From an uncultured Clostridia bacterium (GTDB lineage Bacteria; Bacillota; Clostridia; Oscillospirales; QAKW01), in NCBI GenBank assembly GCA_944387895.1, contig CALXGQ010000023.1, positions 1 to 54,694 of the forward strand: a stretch of DNA of 54,694 nt. Reading direction: 5' to 3'. The notes under the pieces were generated by a model. That model was not told the DNA's origin. It searched no databases and saw only the letters and a program-made list of their open reading frames with translations. This document shows, one piece after another, positions 16,849 to 26,974 of this stretch (the first letter of the stretch is position 1; the number at the start of each line of letters is the position of its first letter). Both the position numbers and the translations under genes were made by a program.

Positions 16849-16854
16849 TATACT
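16849..16854 (+). promoter_or_regulatory. Possible -10 element upstream of the VTC gene
   Basis: The AT-rich gap 16664-16890 contains TATACT at 16849-16854. The best -35 candidate, TTCACA at 16823-16828, is 20 bp away, so the promoter is uncertain. Nothing else is recognised in this gap. Confidence 0.35.
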
Positions 16855-16890
16855 TGGTTTGTATAAAAGGAATGGAGGCATGGAACCGCG

Positions 16891-17436
16891 GTGACGAAGC
16901 TGATTTTTGAGCGTCAGGAAAAGAAATATCTGTTAAGCGACCGGCAGAAAGAGGGGTTGCTTGAAGGGCTGGCTTCCCATGTGCGGGAAGACGAGCACGG
17001 CGCATATACGCTCAGCAATCTTTATTTTGACAACGACGGATTTGAGAGCGTTCGCCGGTCGCTGGAGAAGCCGGTATTCAAGGAGAAGATCCGGCTCCGG
17101 GGCTATGGGACGCCCGGCCCGGACGATCCGGTATACTGGGAGCTGAAAAAGAAATATAAAAAGGTCGGCTATAAGCGCCGGCTGACGACGACGCCCCGGG
17201 AAATGGAGGCTTATCTCCGGGCGGGGATCCCCCTGCGGGCGGGAGGCCAGACTTTTACGGAGCTGGATTATGAGCTCCGCCGCCAGCAGCTGCGGCCGCG
17301 GCTTTATCTGGCTTACGACCGGGTCGCCTATTATGCCAGGGAGGATCGCAGGATCCGCATCACCTTTGATCAAAACATCCGTTACCGTTGGGACGATCTG
17401 GACCTGGCGGTCGGGGATCGGGGATGCAAAAGCTGA
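16891..17436 (+). pseudogene. VTC-domain polyphosphate polymerase, truncated 3' end
   Basis: 181 residues beginning at a GTG. The VTC tunnel fold is recognisable: FERQEKKYLLSDRQ, YTLSNLYFDND, KEKIRLRGYG, PVYWELKKKYKKVGYKRR (basic phosphate-binding residues) and DRRIRITFDQNIRYR. Family members make polyphosphate or act near CotH-type and DUF4956 proteins. The usual C-terminal strand with the acidic LMEIK-type segment is missing: after DLDLAVGDRG the frame runs into the start of a histidine kinase fragment and stops. An intact gene would be about 40-60 residues longer. Probably non-functional, or an assembly join. Confidence 0.75.
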
Positions 17437-17894
17437 AAACCATGCCGTTGCTTCTGGATGAATGGCTGGAGGAGCTGGTCGGCCGGGAGCGTCCGCTTCT
17501 GGAAAAGAAGGGGCTGCGGCTGGAAAGCAGTCTTGCGCCCGGTCTGCAAACGGAAGCGGATCCGGAATATCTCAACCGGGCGGTGATGAATATCCTGGAA
17601 AACGCCCGGGCGCATACGGCCTCCGGCGGCCGGGTGGTGGTTTCGCTGCACGCAGAGCCGGGGGAAGCGGTGATTTCGGTCTATAACGACGGTCAGGCGA
17701 TCCCCACGGACAAGCTGGATAAAATCTGGGAAAGCTTTTACAAAACCGACGAGGCCCGGACAAGAAACGAAACCAACAACGTAGGTCTGGGGCTGTATAT
17801 CGTGCGGACGATCGTCGCGGCGCACGGCGGCCGGTGCGGCGCGGAAAACGAGCAGGCAGGCGTGCGCTTCTGGATCGCCCTCCCGCTACTATAA
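17424..17894 (+). pseudogene. Sensor histidine kinase, C-terminal ATPase part only
   Basis: 156 residues from an ATG after GGGGATCGGGG. The HATPase domain is complete: N box NRAVMNILENARAH, G1 VYNDGQAIP, F box ESFYKTDEA, G2 NNVGLGLYIV. The sensor, membrane segments and the phospho-accepting His helix are missing. It starts exactly where the VTC gene is cut, and a CGGGGAT direct repeat lies at the junction, which suggests one deletion that removed the VTC 3' end and the kinase 5' end. Alone it could not sense or autophosphorylate. Confidence 0.75.
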
Positions 17895-17897
17895 AAG

Positions 17898-17924
17898 AAA
17901 CAGAGCCCCCGGGGCTCTGTTTTT
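17898..17924 (+). terminator. Rho-independent terminator
   Basis: CAGAGCCCC (17901-17909) pairs with GGGGCTCTG (17911-17919), with flanking A and T tracts. It closes the kinase fragment. Confidence 0.85.
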
Positions 17925-17997
17925 ATGTTGGCCGGAAGCGATGTTCCGGGGAAGATGGAGAGAATGGTCTGTGTTTAGAATTTTAACAATTTCTTTG

Positions 17998-18026
17998 TTG
18001 AAATACGTCCGGGAATCCACTATAAT
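17998..18026 (+). promoter_or_regulatory. Promoter of the acyl-CoA dehydratase activase genes
   Basis: TTGAAA at 17998-18003 and a perfect TATAAT at 18021-18026 with a 17-bp spacer. Confidence 0.82.
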
Positions 18027-18087
18027 AGTTATATTGCGTATCTGTAAGATGGATTATCAGAATGAGAAACGGAGGATCCCATAGTAG

Positions 18088-21015
18088 ATGCCCGGATCAT
18101 TATATTTAGGAATTGATATCGGCAGTACCACCGTCAAGGTGGTGCTGCGGGACGACGAACAGGTGCTTTTCGACTGCTATGAGCGGCATTTTTCCCGGGT
18201 TCGGGAAAAGACGGCGGAGCTTTTGGAGCAGATCCGGCCGCTGGTAGGGGGCAGGGAGCTTGCTTTTGCCGTCAGCGGATCGGCGGGGCTGGGTCTGGCG
18301 GAAGCCATCGGCGCGCCCTTTGTTCAGGAGGTGTTCGCCACCGGCGAGGTGGTAAAACGGCTGGAGCCGGATACCTCCTGTGTGATTGAGCTTGGGGGTG
18401 AGGACGCGAAGATCATCTTCTTCGACGGCGGAATGGACGAACGGATGAACGGCAGCTGTGCCGGCGGAACCGGCGCCTTTATCGATCAGATGGCGACGCT
18501 TTTGAATGTTACGGTGGATGAGCTGGACCGGCTGAGCGAGGGCTGCACCCGTCTTTATCCCATCGCTTCCCGCTGCGGCGTTTTTGCCAAAACGGATATC
18601 CAGCCGCTTTTGAATCAGGGCGCCCGCAAGGAGGACGTTGCGGCCAGTATTTTTCAGGCGGTGGTGAATCAGACGATTGCCGGGCTGGCGCAGGGCAAGC
18701 GGATCCGGGGCAAGGTTCTGTTTCTGGGCGGCCCTCTTTATTATTGCAAGGGTCTGCGCCGCCGGTTTATCGAAACGCTGAAGCTTTCGCCGGAAAATGC
18801 GGTTTTCCCCGAATACGGCCGGTTTGCGGTGGCTTATGGCGCGTCGATGTATGCCGCAGAGCAAAAGGAGCGGTTCACGCTGGATCAGCTTTTGGATCGC
18901 GTCCGGAATTCCCAGAGCAAAACGCCGATGCAGGATCGGCTGAAGCCTTTGTTTGAGAGCGAGGCGGAATACGAAGCTTTTGCGGCCCGCCATGCCAAAA
19001 CCCGGGTCCCGGAGCGCAGCCTTTCCGATTATGCCGGCAAGGCGTATCTGGGGATCGACTGCGGATCGACGACGACCAAGCTGGTTCTTCTCTCGGAGGA
19101 AAACGAGATCCTTTATTCCTATTATGCCTCCAATCAGGGCAATCCGGTGGAGATCATGCGGGAGCAGCTGCTGAAGCTGCGGCAGGAAACGGAGGGTCGG
19201 GTGGAAATCGCCGGAAGCGCCGTTACCGGCTACGGCGAAGAGCTGATTAAAAACGCCTTTTCGGTGGATTATGGGCTGGTGGAAACCATTGCGCACTATA
19301 CGGCGGCAAAATATTTCCGCCCGGACGTGGATTTCATTCTGGATATCGGCGGGCAGGACATCAAATGCTTCAAGATCCGCAACGGCGCCATCGACAGCAT
19401 CATGCTCAACGAAGCCTGCTCCTCCGGCTGCGGCTCCTTTCTGGAAACCTTTGCCAGGGCGATGGGCTATACGGTGGAGGATTTCGCCCGGCGCGGGCTG
19501 GCGGCCGAAGCGCCGGTCAATCTGGGCAGCCGCTGCACGGTTTTCATGAATTCGGCGGTAAAGCAGTCCCAGAAGGACGGCGCCAGCGTTGAGGATATTT
19601 CCGCCGGGCTTTCCATCAGCGTGGTTAAGAACGCGATTTATAAAGTTATACGGGCCGGCAGTCCCGATGAGCTGGGGCAGCATATCGTGGTGCAGGGCGG
19701 CACCTTTTATAACGACGCGGTGCTGCGCGCCTTTGAGCGGGAGCTGGGCCGGGAGGTGATCCGCCCCGCCATTGCCGGGCTGATGGGCGCGTATGGCGCG
19801 GCGCTTTATGCGCGGCGCTGCCGCGGCAGTAAGCTGATCGATCTGGAGGGGCTTAAGACTTTTACCCATACCGCAAAATCCACCCTCTGCAAGGGCTGCA
19901 CCAATCATTGTCATCTGACGGTCAATACCTTCGGCGGCGGCCGGCGGTTCATCTCCGGGAACCAGTGCGAGCGGGGCGCCGGGCTGGGCGAGCAGGATCA
20001 GAGCCTGCCGAATCTTTACGCCTTTAAGCGGGACTTTCTGCTCTCTCTGCCGGCGGGTGAAGGAAGCAGGGGCGTTATCGGCCTGCCGCTGGCGCTGGGG
20101 ATGTATGAGCTGCTTCCGCTTTGGCATGGTATTTTTACGCATCTGGGCTTTCGGGTGCAGGTGTCGGGGATGTCGTCCCGCAGTACATATGAGAAGGGGC
20201 AGTTTTCCATCCCGTCGGATACCGCCTGCTATCCCGCCAAGATCATGCACGGCCACGTCCGGATCCTGATCAAGGAAGGGGTAGACGCGGTGTTTTATCC
20301 CTGCCTGACCTTCAACGTAGACGAGCACGTTTCGGATAACCACTATAACTGCCCGGTCGTGGCCTATTATTCCGAACTTCTGCGCGGAAATATGGAAGAG
20401 CTGAGCAAAACCCGGTTTCTCTATCCGTATATGGACATCAATAACCCCCGCAACATGACGGAAGTTCTGCTCAAGACGCTGAACCACCACTTCGGCGGAT
20501 TCACCCGGCGGGAGGTGGCCGCGGCGGTCAAGGCCGGTCAGGAGGCGTATGCCGCTTATATGGCCCGGGTGCGCGGCGAAGGGGAGCGGGCGCTGGCCTT
20601 TGCCCGGAAGAACGGCAAGCGCGTGATGATCCTGGCAGGACGTCCGTATCATATCGACGCGGAGATCGGGCATGGGATCGATAAGCTGGCCACGTCGCTG
20701 GGCTTCGTTGTGGTGAGTGAGGACAGCGTTTGCCATCTGGCCGAGCCGCAGCGGGTAAAGGTGCTGAATCAATGGACCTATCACGCCCGGCTTTACCGCG
20801 CCGCCCGCTATGCGGCGGAGCACGCTGATACGGAGCTGGTGCAGCTGGTTTCCTTCGGCTGCGGCGTGGACGCCATTACCACCGATGAGGTGCGCTCCAT
20901 TCTGGAAGAAGCGGGGAAATATTATACGCAGATCAAAATCGACGAAATAACCAATCTGGGCGCCGTTCGGATCCGCTTGCGGAGCCTGCTGGGCGCTTTG
21001 GAGGAGAAAGAATGA
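18088..21015 (+). CDS. Acyl-CoA dehydratase activase-related protein, two ASKHA domains plus DUF2229
   Basis: A 975-residue protein. Two BadF/HgdC-type ATPase domains stand in tandem: YLGIDIGSTTVKVVL at about residue 6 and YLGIDCGSTTTKLVL at about 321. Each has a Cys/Gly cluster (GSCAGGTGAF; SSGCGSFLETF) and an SRC motif matching the iron-sulfur cysteines of 2-hydroxyglutaryl-CoA dehydratase activase. The C-terminal third is DUF2229-like, with CKGCTNHCHL at about 600 and SDTACYPAKIMHGH near 712. Activases couple ATP hydrolysis to electron transfer at low potential. No dedicated 2-hydroxyacyl-CoA pathway genes lie nearby, so the substrate is unknown. It overlaps the next gene by 4 bases. Confidence 0.88.
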   Translation: MPGSLYLGIDIGSTTVKVVLRDDEQVLFDCYERHFSRVREKTAELLEQIRPLVGGRELAFAVSGSAGLGLAEAIGAPFVQEVFATGEVVKRLEPDTSCVIELGGEDAKIIFFDGGMDERMNGSCAGGTGAFIDQMATLLNVTVDELDRLSEGCTRLYPIASRCGVFAKTDIQPLLNQGARKEDVAASIFQAVVNQTIAGLAQGKRIRGKVLFLGGPLYYCKGLRRRFIETLKLSPENAVFPEYGRFAVAYGASMYAAEQKERFTLDQLLDRVRNSQSKTPMQDRLKPLFESEAEYEAFAARHAKTRVPERSLSDYAGKAYLGIDCGSTTTKLVLLSEENEILYSYYASNQGNPVEIMREQLLKLRQETEGRVEIAGSAVTGYGEELIKNAFSVDYGLVETIAHYTAAKYFRPDVDFILDIGGQDIKCFKIRNGAIDSIMLNEACSSGCGSFLETFARAMGYTVEDFARRGLAAEAPVNLGSRCTVFMNSAVKQSQKDGASVEDISAGLSISVVKNAIYKVIRAGSPDELGQHIVVQGGTFYNDAVLRAFERELGREVIRPAIAGLMGAYGAALYARRCRGSKLIDLEGLKTFTHTAKSTLCKGCTNHCHLTVNTFGGGRRFISGNQCERGAGLGEQDQSLPNLYAFKRDFLLSLPAGEGSRGVIGLPLALGMYELLPLWHGIFTHLGFRVQVSGMSSRSTYEKGQFSIPSDTACYPAKIMHGHVRILIKEGVDAVFYPCLTFNVDEHVSDNHYNCPVVAYYSELLRGNMEELSKTRFLYPYMDINNPRNMTEVLLKTLNHHFGGFTRREVAAAVKAGQEAYAAYMARVRGEGERALAFARKNGKRVMILAGRPYHIDAEIGHGIDKLATSLGFVVVSEDSVCHLAEPQRVKVLNQWTYHARLYRAARYAAEHADTELVQLVSFGCGVDAITTDEVRSILEEAGKYYTQIKIDEITNLGAVRIRLRSLLGALEEKE

Positions 21016-22280
21016 AACCTTATTATATCCCTTTTACCAAAGAAATGAAAAAAGATTATACCATTCTGATCCCCACCATGCTGCCGATGCACTTTAAGAT
21101 GATTATCAGTGTGCTGGAGACCTATGGTTATAAGCTGGAGCTGCTGGAAAAGAGCGGGCAGGAGGTAACGGAAACCGGGCTGAAATATGTCCATAACGAT
21201 ACCTGCTACCCGGCCGTTCTGGTGGTGGGGCAGTTCATCGACGCGCTCCAGAGCGGGAAATACGATCCCCATAAAACGGCGCTGATGATGTTTCAGACCG
21301 GGGGCGGCTGCCGGGCGTCCAACTATATTTCCCTGATTCGGAAAGCGCTGGTCAAGGCGGGCTATGAATATGTGCCGGTCATTTCTTTCAGCTTTGCCGG
21401 GCTGGAGAAGCATCCCGGCTTCCGCCTGAACCTGCCGATCATCCATGGGATGCTCTATGCCGTTCTTTACGGGGATCTGCTGATGACGCTGATCAATCAG
21501 ACCCGTCCCTATGAAAACCATCCCGGCGACGCTGAGCGGCTGGCAGACCGGTGGTGCCGGAAGCTGGCGCTGGAGATCGGGCACGGAAAGCGGATCTCCT
21601 ATCGGAAGGTGAAAAAGAATTATCGGCTGATGTTGCAGGATTTTGCCGCCATCGAAAAAACGCTGCGGCCGGCGGTGAAGGTCGGCGTGGTGGGGGAGAT
21701 CTTTGTCAAATATTCGCCGCTGGGCAACAACGATCTGGAGCGCTTCCTTGTTCGGGAAGGGGCGGAAACGGTGGTGCCCGGCCTGATGGATTTTCTGCTC
21801 TACTGCGTGTATAACGAGCTGGTAGACTACCAGAACTACGGCCAGAAGTATCTGAAATATCTGGGCTCAAAGGTTGCTTACCGGTTCCTTTGCGGCAAGA
21901 AAAACGACGTGATTGCCATCATGCGGCAGGATGGGAACTTTGAAGCGCCCACGCCCTTTGAGGAAACGGTGAAGATGGCCGGCGGCTATATTCACCACGG
22001 CACCAAAATGGGGGAGGGCTGGCTGCTGACGGCCGAGATGATGGAGCTGGCGCACAGCGGCGTGAAGAACATCGTCTGTACGCAGCCCTTCGGCTGCCTG
22101 CCCAATCATATCTGCGGCAAGGGCATGATGAAGCCGATCAAGGAAAAGAATCCCGACGTCAACATCGTGGCCATCGATTATGATCCCGGCGCCACCCGGG
22201 TGAATCAGGAAAACCGCCTGAAGCTGATGCTGGCCAATGCGGTGCCGACGGAAAAAAGAATACCGGTCGCTGCAAAGTGA
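21012..22280 (+). CDS. 2-hydroxyacyl-CoA dehydratase-like subunit
   Basis: A 422-residue protein of the HgdB/COG3581-like group, found as the C-terminal part of a single large polypeptide in many Clostridia and here encoded separately. Conserved cysteines that could hold an iron-sulfur cluster occur in DTCYPAVLVVGQF, TGGGCRASNYISL and CTQPFGCLPNHICGKG. The ATG overlaps the upstream stop (ATGA), which implies coupled expression and a complex with the activase-like protein. A strong terminator follows, so this is a two-gene operon. The reaction is not known; anaerobic radical-type chemistry is inferred from family. Confidence 0.85.
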   Translation: MKPYYIPFTKEMKKDYTILIPTMLPMHFKMIISVLETYGYKLELLEKSGQEVTETGLKYVHNDTCYPAVLVVGQFIDALQSGKYDPHKTALMMFQTGGGCRASNYISLIRKALVKAGYEYVPVISFSFAGLEKHPGFRLNLPIIHGMLYAVLYGDLLMTLINQTRPYENHPGDAERLADRWCRKLALEIGHGKRISYRKVKKNYRLMLQDFAAIEKTLRPAVKVGVVGEIFVKYSPLGNNDLERFLVREGAETVVPGLMDFLLYCVYNELVDYQNYGQKYLKYLGSKVAYRFLCGKKNDVIAIMRQDGNFEAPTPFEETVKMAGGYIHHGTKMGEGWLLTAEMMELAHSGVKNIVCTQPFGCLPNHICGKGMMKPIKEKNPDVNIVAIDYDPGATRVNQENRLKLMLANAVPTEKRIPVAAK

Positions 22281-22281
22281 A

Positions 22282-22323
22282 AAAAGCGGCGCCGGGGAGC
22301 ATGAACTCCCCGGCGCCGCTTTT
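22282..22323 (+). terminator. Strong rho-independent terminator
   Basis: A perfect 18-bp stem (AAAAGCGGCGCCGGGGAG at 22282-22299 with its complement at 22306-22323) around a 6-base loop, ending in TTTT. Confidence 0.92.
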
Positions 22324-22370
22324 GGTTCGGAGGTGTTTCCGGAAGAAATGCTCTTTTTTTATAATAATGA

Positions 22371-22399
22371 TTGCAATGACAAAAGAAATATATTATAAT
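22371..22399 (+). promoter_or_regulatory. Promoter of the proline operon
   Basis: TTGCAA at 22371-22376 and TATAAT at 22394-22399, spacer 17 bp. It lies about 35 bases before the proB start. Confidence 0.85.
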
Positions 22400-22432
22400 T
22401 TATAGTAATTAAGTTTCAAAGAAGGACAAAAA

Positions 22433-23200
22433 ATGCGTGTAGTTGTAAAGGTAGGGACCTCCACCCTGACTCATCAGACTGGAAATCTGAATATCCGGCA
22501 TGTGGAAAATCTTTGCCGGGTGCTGAGCGATTTGAAAAATGCCGGCCATACGCTGACGCTGGTTTCCTCCGGCGCCATCGGCATGGGCGTGGGCAAGCTT
22601 TCGCTGAGCGGCCGCCCGGACGATATGGCCACCAAGCAGGCGGCCGCGGCGGTTGGGCAATGCGAGCTGATGTATACCTATGACCGTCTTTTTTCGGAAT
22701 ACAATCATACCGTTGCGCAGATCCTGATCACCGGCGAGGATATGAAGCATCCCGACCGTCATGAGAATTTCCGCAATACGCTCAACCGGCTGCTGGAGCT
22801 GGGCGCGCTGCCCATCGTCAACGAAAACGATACGGTGGCGACCTCGGAAATCAGCCTGGGGGATAATGATACGCTGGGCGCCATGGTCGCCACGGGGATC
22901 GATGCGGAGCTTCTGGTGCTGCTCACGGATACCGACGGTCTTTATACGGCGGATCCCCGCACCAATCCGGACGCAACGCTGATCCCGGTTGTGGAAAAGA
23001 TCACGCCGGAGCTGATCCGAACCGCCGGCGGCCGGGGAACGCGCCTGGGCACCGGCGGGATGGCGACCAAGCTGCACGCCGCGGAGCTGTGCATGGAACG
23101 GGGCATTCATACCGTGGTGGCCAACGGAAGGACGCCGGAGGTGCTTTATGATATTCTGGAGGGCAAGCCGGTCGGCACGCTCTTTAAAGGAGTGAAGTAA
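22433..23200 (+). CDS. proB: Glutamate 5-kinase
   Basis: First step of proline synthesis: phosphorylates glutamate. The 255 residues are an amino-acid kinase domain with [38 protein letters not shown] (substrate loop), [13 protein letters not shown] and [12 protein letters not shown]. It lacks the C-terminal PUA domain of the E. coli enzyme, as in many Firmicutes. The stop overlaps the proA start (TAATG), so the two are co-translated; the labile phosphate product may be channelled to ProA. Confidence 0.95.
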   Translation: MRVVVKVGTSTLTHQTGNLNIRHVENLCRVLSDLKNAGHTLTLVSSGAIGMGVGKLSLSGRPDDMATKQAAAAVGQCELMYTYDRLFSEYNHTVAQILITGEDMKHPDRHENFRNTLNRLLELGALPIVNENDTVATSEISLGDNDTLGAMVATGIDAELLVLLTDTDGLYTADPRTNPDATLIPVVEKITPELIRTAGGRGTRLGTGGMATKLHAAELCMERGIHTVVANGRTPEVLYDILEGKPVGTLFKGVK

Positions 23201-24432
23201 TGACAACGCAGGAAATTTTAAAAAACGCCGCCGCTGCCCGCCGGGCTTTGGCGGGGCTGCAAACGGATGATAAGAACCGCGCCCTTCTGGCCATGGCGGA
23301 GCACCTGGAAAAGGCGGCGCCGGCGATTCTGGCGGCCAACGCCGAAGATTTGAAAATATTCGGATCGTCCATGACCGTGGTGATGCAGGATCGCCTGCGG
23401 CTGACCGAACAGCGGATCCGCGAGATGGCGCAGGGCATCCGCGACGTGGCCGCTCTGCCTGATCCGGTGGGAGCGGTTCTGGAGCGGATCGAGCGTCCCA
23501 ATGGGATGGTGATCGAAAAAACCGCTGTGGCGATAGGGGTGGTGGCAATCATTTACGAGAGCCGCCCCAACGTGACCAGCGACGCCGCGGCGCTGGCGTT
23601 CAAAAGCGGAAACGTCTGCATTCTCCGGAGCGGAAAGGAGGCGTGGCGTTCGGCAAAAGCCATCGCCGACGCGCTGCGGCAGGGTCTGGTCGGCGCCGGG
23701 CTTCCGGCCGATAGCGTTCAGCTGATCGAGGATACCTCCCGGCAGAGCGCCCGGGAGCTGATGGAAGCGGTGGGATTTGTGGATCTCCTGATCCCGCGGG
23801 GCGGGCCGGGCCTGATCAACGCCTGCCTGGAAGGCGCCAAAGTACCGGTGATCCAAACCGGAACCGGGATCTGCCATATCTATGTGGACGCGTATGCCGA
23901 TCTGGAGATGGCGCTGAATATCGTTGAAAACGCCAAAACCAGCCGTCCTTCGGTCTGCAATGCGGCGGAGGTGTGTCTGGTTCATCGGGAGATCGCCGAG
24001 GCGTTCCTGCCCCGGCTGAAGGAACGGCTGAAGCAGGTGGAATTTCGCTGCGATCCGGAATCGCTGGCGTATTTGCAGGGAACGCCTGCCGGCGAGAGGG
24101 ATTTTGATACGGAATTTTTAGACTATATCCTGGCCGTCCGGGTGGTGGCGGACGTTGAAGAGGCGCTGGAGCATATCGCCGCTCATTCCACCGGGCATAG
24201 TGAGGCCATTGTTACCGAAAACCGGGAAAACGCCGCGCTTTTTACCACGGCGGTAGACAGCGCTGCGGTATATGTGAATGTATCCACGCGCTTTACCGAC
24301 GGCGGACAGTTCGGGCTGGGCTGTGAGATGGGCATTTCCACCCAGAAGCTCCACGCCCGCGGGCCGATGGGGCTCCGGGAGCTGACGACGTATAAGTATA
24401 TCGTGCGCGGGAACGGGCAGATCAGGGGGTAA
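23200..24432 (+). CDS. proA: Glutamate-5-semialdehyde dehydrogenase (gamma-glutamyl phosphate reductase)
   Basis: Second step of proline synthesis, NADPH-dependent reduction of gamma-glutamyl phosphate. The 410 residues have the aldehyde-dehydrogenase-like fold with [25 protein letters not shown], the catalytic-cysteine segment [15 protein letters not shown] and [11 protein letters not shown]. It begins on the last base of proB and is followed by proC after 4 bases. Confidence 0.96.
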   Translation: MTTQEILKNAAAARRALAGLQTDDKNRALLAMAEHLEKAAPAILAANAEDLKIFGSSMTVVMQDRLRLTEQRIREMAQGIRDVAALPDPVGAVLERIERPNGMVIEKTAVAIGVVAIIYESRPNVTSDAAALAFKSGNVCILRSGKEAWRSAKAIADALRQGLVGAGLPADSVQLIEDTSRQSARELMEAVGFVDLLIPRGGPGLINACLEGAKVPVIQTGTGICHIYVDAYADLEMALNIVENAKTSRPSVCNAAEVCLVHREIAEAFLPRLKERLKQVEFRCDPESLAYLQGTPAGERDFDTEFLDYILAVRVVADVEEALEHIAAHSTGHSEAIVTENRENAALFTTAVDSAAVYVNVSTRFTDGGQFGLGCEMGISTQKLHARGPMGLRELTTYKYIVRGNGQIRG

Positions 24433-24436
24433 GGCA

Positions 24437-25216
24437 ATGAAATACGGATTTATCGGCTGCGGCAACATGGGCGGCGCGCTGGCTGCCGCCGCTGCCGGAG
24501 CGGTTGGCGGGCAGAGCCTGCTGCTGGCCGACGCGGACGCGCAAAAGGCCAAAGCGCTGGCGGAGAAGCTGGGCGCGCAGGCGGTTTCCAATGAAGAGAT
24601 CGGGCAGAGCTGCGATTATATTATTCTGGGCGTGAAGCCGCAGATGATGCGCGGAGTGCTGGAGGCTCTTCCGGTTCGGGGCAGGCCGGTCATGGTCAGC
24701 ATGGCGGCCGGGCTGAGCCTGGAGAAGCTGAAGGCCATGGCGCCGGTGGAGCTGCCCTGGATCCGCATGATGCCCAATACGCCGGTGGCGGTGGGCGAAG
24801 GAAGGATCCTTTATGCTTCTCAGGCAGACGTGGAGCAGACAGAGGGTTTTCTCCGCCTGTTTGAAAAGGCGGGGGTGCTGCTCCCGCTGGAGGAGAAGCT
24901 GATGGACGCGGGCAGCGCTCTTTCCGGCTGCGGCCCGGCGTTTGTCTATCTATTTATCGAGGCGCTGGCTGATGGCGCCGTGGCCTGTGGGCTGCCCCGG
25001 GGCATGGCCGTGGAGCTTGCGGCGGGAACGGTTTTGGGCAGCGCCCGCACCGTGCTGGAAACAGGGCTTCATCCCGGCGCGCTGAAGGACGCGGTGTGCA
25101 GTCCGGGAGGAAGCACGATTATGGGCGTGAAGGCTCTGGAGGACGGCGCTTTTCGTTCCGCCGCCATCAGCGCGGTGGTTCAGGCATATGAAAAAACCCG
25201 GGAATTGGGAAAATAA
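24437..25216 (+). CDS. proC: Pyrroline-5-carboxylate reductase
   Basis: Last step of proline synthesis. The 259 residues have the N-terminal NAD(P) motif [10 protein letters not shown], the [11 protein letters not shown] segment, [20 protein letters not shown], and the C-terminal signature ([20 protein letters not shown]). proB, proA and proC form a complete pathway in one operon, which then continues with glyA. Confidence 0.95.
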   Translation: MKYGFIGCGNMGGALAAAAAGAVGGQSLLLADADAQKAKALAEKLGAQAVSNEEIGQSCDYIILGVKPQMMRGVLEALPVRGRPVMVSMAAGLSLEKLKAMAPVELPWIRMMPNTPVAVGEGRILYASQADVEQTEGFLRLFEKAGVLLPLEEKLMDAGSALSGCGPAFVYLFIEALADGAVACGLPRGMAVELAAGTVLGSARTVLETGLHPGALKDAVCSPGGSTIMGVKALEDGAFRSAAISAVVQAYEKTRELGK

Positions 25217-25232
25217 ACAGGGAGGAACAAAA

Positions 25233-26477
25233 ATGAACTTAGAAACGAATATGGACTATATCAGCAGTATGGATCCGGAGGTAGGAGCGGCAATCAAGGC
25301 GGAATACCGCCGTCAGCAGGAGGGGATCGAGCTGATTGCCTCGGAGAATTTTGCGTCGCCGGCGGTCATTGCGGCGATGGGCACGGTGCTGACCAATAAA
25401 TATGCCGAGGGCTATCCCGGAAAACGGTACTACGGCGGCTGCCGGTGCGTCGACGTTGTGGAGGAGCTGGCCCGCCAGCGCGCCTGCGCGATTTTCGGCG
25501 CAGAGCACGCCAACGTGCAGCCCCATAGCGGCGCCCAGGCCAATATGGCGGTATATTTCGCCTTCCTGAAGCCCGGCGATACGGTGCTGGGCATGAGCCT
25601 GGCCCACGGCGGCCATCTCACCCATGGCAGCCCGGTGAATATGTCCGGCTCCTTTTTCCGGTTCCTGCCCTACGGCGTTTCTGCCGAAACCGGGCGGATC
25701 GATTATGAGGAGCTGGAGAAGCTGGCGCAGGAAAACCATCCCAAGCTGATCGTGGCCGGGGCTTCCGCTTATCCCCGTATCATCGATTTTAAAAGAATTT
25801 CCGAGATCGCCAAAAGCGTAGGCGCTTTATTTATGGTGGATATGGCGCATATCGCCGGTCTGGTTGCGGCGGGGCTGCATCCTTCCCCGGTGCCTTATGC
25901 CGATATTGTTACCACGACGACCCATAAAACCCTGCGCGGCCCCCGCGGCGGTCTGATCCTCTGCCGGGAGGAATATGCCAAGGCCATCGATAAGGCCATT
26001 TTCCCCGGCACCCAGGGCGGCCCTCTGGAGCATATCATCGCCGCCAAGGCCGTCTGCTTCGGGGAGGCGCTGAAGCCGGAATTCCAGGAATATCAGAAGC
26101 AGGTGATCGCCAACGCAAAGGCGCTGGAAAAGAAGCTGCTGGCCGAGGGCGTGCAGCTTGTTTCCGGCGGAACGGACAACCACCTTCTGCTGCTGGATCT
26201 CCGCGAAAACGGCATTACCGGCAAGGAGCTGGAGCACCGCCTGGACGAAGTACATATCACGGCCAATAAAAATGCGATCCCCAACGATCCGGAAAAGCCG
26301 TTTGTCACCAGCGGGATCCGGGTCGGCACGCCGGCCGCCACCACCCGCGGCTTTAAGGAAGCGGAAATGGAGCTGATCGGCGGCTGGATCAAGGACTGCA
26401 TCAGCGATTTTGAAGGCAATCGGGAGCGGGTGCTTCAGGAAGTGCTGGCGCTTTGTAAAAAATATCCGCTTTATTAA
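25233..26477 (+). CDS. glyA: Serine hydroxymethyltransferase
   Basis: PLP enzyme that interconverts serine and glycine and loads one-carbon units on tetrahydrofolate. The 414 residues show [28 protein letters not shown], the PLP-lysine motif [14 protein letters not shown] and the C-terminal [17 protein letters not shown]. The ATG at 25233 follows GGGAGG by 7 bases. It stands between proC and an Lrp regulator, suggesting amino-acid responsive control. Confidence 0.96.
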   Translation: MNLETNMDYISSMDPEVGAAIKAEYRRQQEGIELIASENFASPAVIAAMGTVLTNKYAEGYPGKRYYGGCRCVDVVEELARQRACAIFGAEHANVQPHSGAQANMAVYFAFLKPGDTVLGMSLAHGGHLTHGSPVNMSGSFFRFLPYGVSAETGRIDYEELEKLAQENHPKLIVAGASAYPRIIDFKRISEIAKSVGALFMVDMAHIAGLVAAGLHPSPVPYADIVTTTTHKTLRGPRGGLILCREEYAKAIDKAIFPGTQGGPLEHIIAAKAVCFGEALKPEFQEYQKQVIANAKALEKKLLAEGVQLVSGGTDNHLLLLDLRENGITGKELEHRLDEVHITANKNAIPNDPEKPFVTSGIRVGTPAATTRGFKEAEMELIGGWIKDCISDFEGNRERVLQEVLALCKKYPLY

Positions 26478-26491
26478 GGAGAAATGGAACG

Positions 26492-26974
26492 ATGAATATC
26501 AAGCTGCTGAAGCTGCTGAATAAAAACGCCCGCTATTCCATGGCGGATCTTTCGTCCATGACGGGAAGAAGCATCGAGGAAGTGGCGGCGGATATCGACG
26601 AGCTGGAAAAATCCGGCGTCATTCGCGGCTATAAAACGGTGGTCGATTGGGAACGGCTGGATAATTCCTATGTTTCCGCGCTGATCGAGCTGAAGGTCAC
26701 GCCCAAGGCGCGGCTGGGCTTTGAAGAGGTGGCCAAAAAGGTGATGAAATATCCGGAGGTGGAGAGCGTGTATCTGATGTCCGGCTCCTATGACCTCTGC
26801 GTTATGGTGAAGGGAAAGACCTTCCAGGGCGTCGCAATGTTTGTGGCGAAGGAGCTTTCCACCATTGAAAGCGTCACGTCTACCGCAACGCACTTTGTGC
26901 TCCGGCGCTACAAAGAGCTGGACGTGGAGCTCTGCGACGACGAACATGATGATCGGGGGCACTTTTCGTTTTGA
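26492..26974 (+). CDS. Lrp/AsnC-family regulator
   Basis: A 160-residue protein with an N-terminal winged helix-turn-helix (LLKLLNKNARYSMADLSSM, about 1-60) and a C-terminal RAM ligand domain (YVSALIELKVTPKARLGF and YLMSGSYDLCVMVKG). The family senses amino acids and controls their metabolism. The last codons are fused with the start of the next gene: TTG at 26971 overlaps the TGA stop, so it is coupled with the aminotransferase, a common gene pair in Clostridia. Confidence 0.9.
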   Translation: MNIKLLKLLNKNARYSMADLSSMTGRSIEEVAADIDELEKSGVIRGYKTVVDWERLDNSYVSALIELKVTPKARLGFEEVAKKVMKYPEVESVYLMSGSYDLCVMVKGKTFQGVAMFVAKELSTIESVTSTATHFVLRRYKELDVELCDDEHDDRGHFSF

